DNA of 64,000 nt, taken from contig JAYESD010000111.1 of the NCBI GenBank assembly GCA_036927565.1, positions 62,001-126,000 on the forward strand, read 5' to 3'. Position numbers and translations under genes: made by a program. The notes below the pieces were generated by a model. The model saw only the letters and a list, made by a program, of their open reading frames with translations. It ran no database searches and was not told the origin of the DNA. Source of the stretch: Tuctoria greenei. Its lineage: Eukaryota; Streptophyta; Magnoliopsida; Poales; Poaceae. Of the stretch, positions 56,962-64,000 are shown one piece after another (position 1 is the stretch's first letter; each line of letters opens with the position of its first letter).

Positions 56962-58653
56962 GTGAACCATGTATCTACGGAGGATGCTCAACAAGCGGAT
57001 GACGTGGTCATTGGTATGTTTCTCGCCAACTCCAACCCCGCGACTATGTTATTTGATTCTGGAGCATCGCATTCATTCATTGCATCGAAGTATGTTGCCA
57101 AGTATAGTTTGCCTATCTCTCATATGAAGTTTACTATGTTGGTTAAGTCTCCTGGAGGAGAGATGAGGACAAATATATTATGTCCAAAAGTAAGCCTTAG
57201 AATAAGGGGGGTAGACTTCTCCGGCAACCTTATAGTTTTGGATTCTCAAGGAAAGAGGATCGTTGTGCCTAATGTAAAGCATATTCGGGAGACAATATTT
57301 AAGGAGGCACATGACTCGCCGTACACAATTCATCCCGGGTGTACAAAGATGTACAAGGACTTGAAGACATGCTATTGGTGGGCCAGCATGAAAAAGGACA
57401 TAGCCGAATATGTCGCATTGTGTGATGTGTGCCAACGAGTTAAAGCAGAACACCAAAGGCCAGCTGGATTATTGCAGCCATTAAAGATTCCGAAGTGGAA
57501 GTGGGAAGAAATTGGAATGGACTTCATAGTTGGGTTACCAAGTACTCAGTCCGGGTATGACTCGATTTGGGTAATTGTGGATCGCTTAACCAAGTCAGCT
57601 CATTTTGTCCCTGTGAAGACCAAGTATACAGCTGCACGATTGGCCGAAATATACATGGAGCATATTGTGTGTCGACATGGAGTCCCTAAGAAGATAGTCT
57701 CGGATAGAGGTTCTCAATTTACCTTCAGATTTTGGCAAAAATTGCATGAAGCTTTGGGAATGAGGTTGAATTTTAGTTCAGCATATCATCCTCAAACGGA
57801 TGGACAAACCGAGAGGACCAATCAGATTTTGGAGGACATGTTAAGAGCTTGTGCTTTAAAGCATGGGAAAAGTTGGGACAAAAGCTTGCCATACGCGGAA
57901 TTTTCATACAACAATAGTTACCAAGCATGTTTGAAGATGTCACCATATGAAACACTTTATGGAAGGAAGTGTAGGACACCTTTATTCTGGAATGAGGCAG
58001 GAGAAACTCAAGTATTTGGTCCGGATGTGTTGCAAGAAGCCGAAAAGCAAGTCCAAATGATTCGTGAAAACTTGAGGGCAGCCCAATCAAGGCAAAAAGG
58101 CTATGCGGATAATAGGAGAAGGAAATTAGCCTTTGAAATAGGAGATTTTGTTTACCTCAAGGTGTCACCAATGAGAGGTCATAAGAGGTTTCACATAAGA
58201 GGGAAGCTTGCACCTCGCTATATTGGACCATTCAAGATTTTGGACAAAAGAGGAGAAGTAGCGTATAAGTTGGAGATGCCAGCTCATCTTTCGGATGTAC
58301 ATGATGTCTTTCATGTTTCCCAGCTCAAGAAGTGTTTGAGAGTACCGGAAGAACAAGTGCCAATGGAAGAATTGGAACTAGAGGAAGATTTGACGTATGT
58401 CGAGCAACCGGTCAAAATCTTGGAAACTAAGCAGAGGGTCACAAGGAACAAGGTCATTAGATGGTGTAAAGTTCAATGGAAGCACCATACCGGAAAAGAA
58501 GCAACTTGGGAGCTAGAAGATGATCTCAAGAAGGAATTTCCCTATCTCTTCTCTTCCGCGTCGAATCTCGAAGGCGAGATTCATTTTAAGGGGGGTAGAT
58601 TTGTAACACCCTCATTTTCATGCATTATGCCCTACATGCACTCATATACATGA
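56962..58653 (+). CDS. Protease-integrase fusion ORF of Tekay-like element
   Basis: An uninterrupted 563-codon frame. The protease part (about 57000-57240) has MLFDSGASHSFIA. Right after NLIVLDSQGK it passes into the integrase N-terminus (HDSPYTIHPGCTKMY...CDVCQR zinc region, 57305-57435). The core keeps all three acidic residues in GMDFIVGL, SDRGSQF and QTDGQTERTNQ (57519-57820). Then come a GPY/F-like region (IGPFKIL) and a chromodomain-like end VQWKHHTGKEATWELEDDL (58470-58530). The frame runs about 50 bases into the 3' LTR; the expected coding end is near the polypurine tract. Reverse transcriptase and RNase H, normally about 700-750 codons between these parts, are missing without loss of frame. 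Confidence 0.88.
   Translation: MNHVSTEDAQQADDVVIGMFLANSNPATMLFDSGASHSFIASKYVAKYSLPISHMKFTMLVKSPGGEMRTNILCPKVSLRIRGVDFSGNLIVLDSQGKRIVVPNVKHIRETIFKEAHDSPYTIHPGCTKMYKDLKTCYWWASMKKDIAEYVALCDVCQRVKAEHQRPAGLLQPLKIPKWKWEEIGMDFIVGLPSTQSGYDSIWVIVDRLTKSAHFVPVKTKYTAARLAEIYMEHIVCRHGVPKKIVSDRGSQFTFRFWQKLHEALGMRLNFSSAYHPQTDGQTERTNQILEDMLRACALKHGKSWDKSLPYAEFSYNNSYQACLKMSPYETLYGRKCRTPLFWNEAGETQVFGPDVLQEAEKQVQMIRENLRAAQSRQKGYADNRRRKLAFEIGDFVYLKVSPMRGHKRFHIRGKLAPRYIGPFKILDKRGEVAYKLEMPAHLSDVHDVFHVSQLKKCLRVPEEQVPMEELELEEDLTYVEQPVKILETKQRVTRNKVIRWCKVQWKHHTGKEATWELEDDLKKEFPYLFSSASNLEGEIHFKGGRFVTPSFSCIMPYMHSYT
58588..58601 (+). other. Polypurine tract of Tekay-like element
   Basis: AAGGGGGGTAGATT directly before the 3' LTR; likely plus-strand primer. 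Confidence 0.85.
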
Positions 58654-61430
58654 TTAACATTAACCCACAATAAGAGGAACGAGTTTAAAATTGATTCGGA
58701 GCATTTAAAATTGATTTGGAGCAAAATCGCACTTAAAACGCAGGAAAGTGCGGACTAGTCCGATTTTACTGAGGACTAGTCCGATTTCTCTCTGACTAAA
58801 AACGGACTTGTCCGTTTTTGCTGCGGACTAGTCCGATTCTGCCCCTGAAAACTTTCGGACTTGTCCGATTTTGTGCGGACTATCCGATATTCCATGAATC
58901 CTTGGAAATTTGATAAGTCCCTGGACTTTTCCGGACTAGTCCGGTGTTAGAGCGGACTTGTCCGTTTTCCGCTCTGTTCAAATTCGGACTTGTCCGATTT
59001 TTGGACAGACTTGTCTGATTTTCTCTCTGGACGACTTCGGACTAGTCCGGTCCGATCCGGACTTGTCCGATATTTCACGACTCCGAGTTGATCTTTTGTT
59101 TACGACTTGTTTCGTGGGTTTCACGTTAAGTGGGCCTAGGTACGTTGTGCCTAACTCCTTTGGAGCCCATGTGGGACTCTAAACCGGCCTCTACTCATCC
59201 CAAAACTCGAAATCCATCTAACCCTAGCCTCCACCTCTATATAAACAGCCCCACCCCTTGGTTTGACATCTATTTGCCACTTTTCCACCCACCCAAACCT
59301 CTAGTTCGTGGGGAGCCACCATCAAGGAGGGAGGAGAAGATCCCAAGCAAGTGGGAGAAGAGGAGGAAACGAAGGAGGATCAAGATCTCCACCAAGTTTC
59401 GTCCTTCACCACCAATTCATCTCCAAGTTCATCACCAACCCTAGATCATCAAGATCCAAGTGTTATCTCCAAGTTTCTTGATTCATTGGAGTTCTAAACA
59501 CCTGGTATACCTTCTATTCTCTTTTCCTTACGAGAATTCAACCCCTAATCTCCGAATTTACGTCGATCTAGAAAACCCTAATCTGCCGATCTCGTCAAGT
59601 GCGGACTTGTCTGGTCCCTAGCAGACTAGTCCGATCTTCCTAGTTAAATTGTGTTGAATTAATTCTAAAATTTGATCTAATCAACTCCAAACCTGTATAA
59701 ACTTGTTGAAAGCTATTAGAACTAGTTAGTTATCATTAAAAGCAATCTAGTAACAAGTTCTACCTTGCATTTGCATCAATCATGCATGTCATGTCATATT
59801 GAGTAATATTTGTGCACTCTTTGATTGTGTTTCTTGTCTTGTATGTTTATTATGTGGATTAGACGGATTTGCGCTAGAAAGTGCTGTGGAGGATCTCCAG
59901 CATCGACAGTTCGAAGGCTTTGATCCTGATCAACAGCAAGAGCAAGGCAAGTGTCCTTGAAGCATATTGGTCCTGTTTTTAAATAAATGTTTTGTTTGCA
60001 AACTGCATGCTGTGTCAATTTGATGGGAATCCTATGGTAGGAAGTTTACTAGTTTTGTTGACCACCCTTGTCACCTGGAATTTATGGTAGAGAGTCAGGA
60101 AGGGTTTTTACCTTTTTGCTTCGCTTAATTAATTGGGATGGCAAACAACACTGCACATTTAATTATGCATCAATGATATTCTGGTTAATGTGAACTGGTT
60201 AAATATGGTATGGTAATGGATGATCTAAGCAAGCCTGGTATGTGGATGGGTTGGATGTTATGGTGGTTTGCTTGCTTTAGATCTAAGGACCGGTTCATGC
60301 GAGAATAAGCCAGGACTACAGTGCCACCACGAGGCCAAGTATGGGTGCGGCGTAGCTGATTAATTAGGGCTTTGCTAGTGCTGTTTGGACCATTGTGGAT
60401 GCTCGGGGAAGGGGTAGTCGGATTGGGTTTGTTGATGATTGGTGGGACTACCCTGGGATCCGAATGGCTCAAGAGGGGGCCCTTGGTTGAAGATGTGCTC
60501 AGTTGGAGGCATCGCCACCGGTGAAACCTCAGTGGGGTCTAAATAGGCTAGTAATCCCTTTGTAAAGGCTATTTTGTGATCTCCTGGCCATACACCAAAG
60601 GTAGTGTAATTGGCATAAGGGAGGTTCTTTAGTCGCCGACGGGTGATGGAATCACAAACACGTGGGTAAAGAGGTACAAACTCTGCAGAGTTAACTAAAA
60701 CTATCATGATAGCCGTGCTCCCGGTTATGAGCACCTGGACAACTTCCATGATTAGAGGGAAATTGGAATTTGGGATGGTTATGGTTTGGTAATGGTTATG
60801 GATGGTTATGGATTAATTTCTGGTATTGAATATGGTTATTGACGATGGTGAAATCTGGAATTATTGATGATGGTAGTGAATTCAGATTGGTATTATGGTA
60901 TTACTTATGATTATGATGGGTTTACTTCACATACATATAATATATATATTGCTTTTCAAATGTTTTACTGTACTTTTCAGCACTTTGCCATTATTTTTGT
61001 CGTCATTTGAATCAGCCACATGTCATACTTTCCACACTTGCTGAGTACGACATGTACTCACTCTTGCAACCCCCCCCCCCCCAATAGTTGCAGTTCAGAA
61101 TTGTGAGTTTAATGGCGATAATGTGGAGTTCTAGGCCGTGTCTACCGTCAGCTTTGCCTGTGGTGTTATTGGAGCTGCGCTATCCCTTTTGCTTAGTTTG
61201 CTTAGTTGCTTAATTAGTCTATTTCCGCTGCATTAGTTGAACTTGTCATTAATATTCATTAGAGCTTGTATTCGAGGATAATATGGTTTGTGTAATAAAA
61301 TTTGATAATTAATCTTGTTCTGTGGTAATTTTCTGTATACTCTTTTGTGATTGCACTCGTGTATGTGTGTTGAACATCCTGGGCACACATATGTGTTAGC
61401 TTGGTTCAGTTTTTGGAACCGGGCGTCACA
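58602..61430 (+). repeat. 3' LTR of Tekay-like element
   Basis: 2829 bp, same structure as the 5' LTR, TATA box near 59237-59245, C run at 61070-61082. Followed by GAGCC at 61431-61435. Confidence 0.93.
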
Positions 61431-61435
61431 GAGCC

Positions 61436-61933
61436 CTCAACTTGTGAGAAGGCCCCTTGAACGAGTTATTTACCTCATGTGTGATTAGTGATTGAAAATC
61501 AGCATCTGTGGCGATTCAACGAGGGAAGGATTGGTGAAGACCCAGTCCTCCGTGGACTCCTCAATGGGGATGTAGGTTCCTCCGTGGAATCGAACCTCAG
61601 GATAAAATCTTGTGTCACATGTACTTGTTCTATTTTCATCATATTCTAGAGTTTGCATAGCCTTGTGTAATTCACATTGAAACATTGGATTAAACTTGAT
61701 AATTGCAATATCTTATTTCACTGTCATAGTACACGTAAGTTGTCAATTGCTTTCCGCTGCATAGACTACTAGAAGTAAAATTAAGGATCTACTTTGATCT
61801 TCAAGTCCGCGTATACCGGACTAGTCCGCACAATAACGGACTAGTCTCGCCTTCATGTATTTGATCTCTTTGTTAAGTGTTCCAGGGATTTATAAAAGTT
61901 CAAAAAGCCTATTCACCCCATCTCTAGGCTGCA
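61436..61933 (+). repeat. SIRE (plus) 5' LTR, last part
   Basis: This continues the interrupted LTR (total about 1404 bp without the duplicated GAGCC) and ends GGCTGCA. It carries one more GGACTAGTCC pair at 61817-61850. Confidence 0.9.
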
Positions 61934-61939
61934 TTCAAT

Positions 61940-61951
61940 TGGTATCAGAGC
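61940..61951 (+). other. Primer binding site (initiator Met tRNA)
   Basis: TGGTATCAGAGC six bases after the LTR end, the same spacing as in the minus-strand family member. Confidence 0.93.
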
Positions 61952-61988
61952 CAAACTCTTCAAAAGAGACTCATCGCTCGAAGAGACG

Positions 61989-63957
61989 ATGTCAGACATC
62001 AAGGGTGAACACAAGGGCTTCAACAACAAAAAGGGTGATGATGAAAAGAACCAAAAACTAGAGAAACTCCTCGATGCCATTCAAGATTGCGAGGATGATG
62101 ATGAGGAGATGCTTGAACTCAAGGCTCTTTTGCGGAAGAAGGCACTCTCTCCAAAACGGAAGAAGAAGATTGAAGATGAGAACAAAAATGGGAGTAGTCA
62201 CACAAAGTACTCTTGATATCCTTTAACTATAAGCGTTTAAATTCTAATAATGGTTATTACTTGTCAATTCCTTTATGCAAAGAACCTTACTTTGATGGAA
62301 ATGACTATTCAATGTGGAGACAAAACATGAAAATGCACCTTATGTCTCTTAATCCAAGTCTTTGGCATATAGTATGTACAGGTATAGATGTTCCAGATGA
62401 TGATGAAGAGCTAACTCCAAGTCAAGAGCAAGCTATTCATTGAATTGCTCAAGCCGCAGCTGTAATTACATCATCATTGAGCCGAGACGAGTTCACCAAG
62501 GTGGATGGACTCGTGATTGCCAACGAAATCTGGGATACTCTCAAAACCCCATATGAAGGTGATCGTCATGTATGCGAAGCTAAAATTGAGATGATTGAAG
62601 GTCAATTGGGAAGATTTTCTATAGAATAAGGTGAATCACCCCAAGATATGTACAATCGACTGAAGTCGATCAACAAAGTCCAAGCTTACGGTAGCAAGAA
62701 GTGGACAGATCATGAAGAGGTGAAACTGATTCTTAGGCATTCATGACTCGGAACTTGATGCTCTGCTCTATGATTAGAGAAAGTCCAGGGTATCGAAAAA
62801 TGACCACGAACGAAATTCTTGGCAAGATCATCAACTTCGAAATGATGGAGAAGGAAGCCAATCATGTCAAGGAACTTGCCGACCTTACCTCGGCAAAGAA
62901 GAAAGGAGTTGCTCTAAAGACAACCTGCAAGCTCGCATCAAAAGAAGCTTGAGAAGCTCCAGAGGAAGATGATGGTGATGATGAAAGCAGTGATGTTGAT
63001 GAATAAGACATGATCTTGTTCATGAAAAATTTCAAGGAAATGATGAGAAGAAGAAATGGTGGTAGCTCAAATGAAGGAAGACATAGGGACAAAGAAAGAC
63101 CCAAGATGAGACGTGCATGCTATAATTGTGGAGAGTATGATCATTTCATAGTAAATTGTCCACATGAAGATAATAAGAGGAAGAGTAAAGACAACAAGCC
63201 TCAACAAAAGAAAGTATTCAAGAAAAAGAAGGAATATGATGAAGCACATCTAGGGAAGGAGTGGGACTCCAATGATGAGTCCTCATCTGAAGAAGAAGAG
63301 GAGATGGCCACTATAGCCATCAAGAAGCCTACTAAGAAGTCCACCCTTTTCCTAACCATGGGCGCATGGAAGGACACCGACCACACATTTCTAATGGCCA
63401 AGGAAGGAAAAAGAAAGGTTATAACTAAATCTTCCTCCTCGGTTTCTTTTACTAGCGATATTGATAATTCTAGTGATGATGAAGACATGCTTAGTGGTTT
63501 AGATAGAAAGACTGCTGCTAAAATAAAATTTTTAATGGATAAGATTGTTGATAAGGAGGAGCTAGTCAATCGCCAAGAAGATATGATCATTCTCTAAAAG
63601 GAGGAATATCTTGAGATTGAAAAGCTCCTTAAGCTTGAAAAGGAGCGAAGTAAATCACTAGAACTTGAGTTAGCTTCAAGCAAGGAAGCTTGTTTGAAGT
63701 TAAAAGACTCAAACGTGACTATCAAGGATGAACTTGCTAACTTAACCAAAGTTAACAAGATCCTTGAAATATAAATTGAGTCACTCAAGCAAAGTGGTTC
63801 TTCATCCTCTTCAAGCTCACCTTCTCAACATATCAAATCTGAAACTGTCATTAATTGTACATGTGCTAAAAATAACACCAACTTGAAAGAAAAAGTCCAA
63901 CTTGACAAAAGACAAGCATCCCTCCCAAAGTGGCATATTTGACAAGGAGAAGGTCAA
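61989..63957 (+). pseudogene. SIRE gag, broken
   Basis: It opens MSDIKGEHKGFNNKKGDDEK at 61989. The charged N-terminal part (to 62216) is followed in another frame by the DUF4219/UBN2-type capsid domain (YFDGNDYSMWRQNMKMHL, about 62285-62720). The segment NEILGKIINFEMMEKEAN, a CCHC knuckle (CYNCGEYDHFIVNC, about 63117-63160), an acidic stretch and a long Lys/Glu/Leu coiled coil (63540-63780) come next. Stops at 62214, 62441, 62627, 62950, 63004, 63595 and 63772 and a one-base loss near 62734 show decay. The window ends before protease. Confidence 0.88.
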
Positions 63958-64000
63958 GTATGCACGCAGTGCATACTCGATCACAAGACCTCCTAATGTT

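Larger units (their letters stand above)
52749..61430 (+). mobile_element. Tekay-like chromovirus, non-autonomous (no RT/RNase H)
   Basis: 8682 bp with 2.8-kb LTRs (52749-55576 and 58602-61430), both TGTAACACCC...GTCACA, and perfect target duplications GAGCC. Internal order: primer site, gag, protease, integrase with a chromodomain-like end, polypurine tract. Reverse transcriptase and RNase H are absent. Long LTRs, the initiator-Met primer site and the C-terminal chromodomain-like segment suit the Tekay/RIRE3 clade. The LTRs differ at roughly 12 sites in 450 bases by eye (about 3%). Confidence 0.92.
51843..64000 (+). mobile_element. SIRE-type Copia element (plus), 5' portion
   Basis: The LTR begins TGAAAGTGCATCTAGGC at 51843, is interrupted at 52748 by a Tekay-like element, resumes after 61435 and ends in CA at 61933. 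The primer site and gag follow, and the window ends inside gag. Same family as the minus-strand copy at 5783-17420. ACAAG (51838-51842) would be its left target duplication. Confidence 0.88.

Overview
This window is nuclear DNA from a flowering plant, almost certainly a grass (Poaceae). It holds one multi-exon gene of clear plant type inside deeply nested LTR retrotransposons of the Copia SIRE and Ale-like types and the Gypsy TAT, CRM and Tekay types. LTRs, tRNA-primer sites, polypurine tracts and 5-bp target-site duplications (TSDs) can be read directly. I see no bacterial, organellar or CRISPR-like content. The species cannot be fixed from sequence alone.

Layout, left to right. (1) 1-5782: 3' part of a SIRE-type Copia element (+) with a broken env-like ORF and its 3' LTR. 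(2) It sits in the gag of a minus-strand SIRE element (5783-17420). The LTR of that element is split by a complete 9.8-kb Copia element (6933-16757, TSD CTTGT). (3) The minus SIRE element in turn sits in the integrase of a short-LTR Copia element called Copia-A here (minus; 17421-20796, with its LTR at 43389-43506). (4) Copia-A is split by a 22.6-kb TAT-type Gypsy element (minus; 20797-43383). This carries gag-pol at 36467-42467 and an antisense, intron-containing Transposase_28-like ORF at 22379-27582. It was itself invaded by a solo Tekay LTR (23004-24829, TSD GTGGG) and by a CRM-type element (28169-35707, TSD TGTCG).

(5) 43507-51227 is the only low-copy island. It contains a complete 14-exon nucleobase-ascorbate transporter (NAT) gene (44481-50264, 533 codons after splicing). 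Its intron 8 holds a deleted second Copia-A copy. (6) 51228-51842 is a Gypsy LTR fragment. It was invaded by a plus-strand SIRE element (51843 to beyond 64000), whose LTR is split by a Tekay-like chromovirus (52749-61430, TSD GAGCC). That chromovirus has lost reverse transcriptase and RNase H but keeps protease and integrase fused in one open frame.

Eleven insertions can be ordered. By-eye LTR divergence is roughly 9% for TAT, 5% for the complete Copia element, 3.5% for CRM and 3% for the Tekay element, which agrees with the nesting. All retroelement gag-pol genes here are broken or deleted; the NAT gene is the only apparently functional host gene. The most unusual patterns are arrays of CGGA/TCCG inverted half-sites upstream of the TATA box in three LTR families from two superfamilies, a similar cluster inside a SIRE element just before its env-like ORF, and the protease-integrase fusion. 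I did not find a clearly new biological system.
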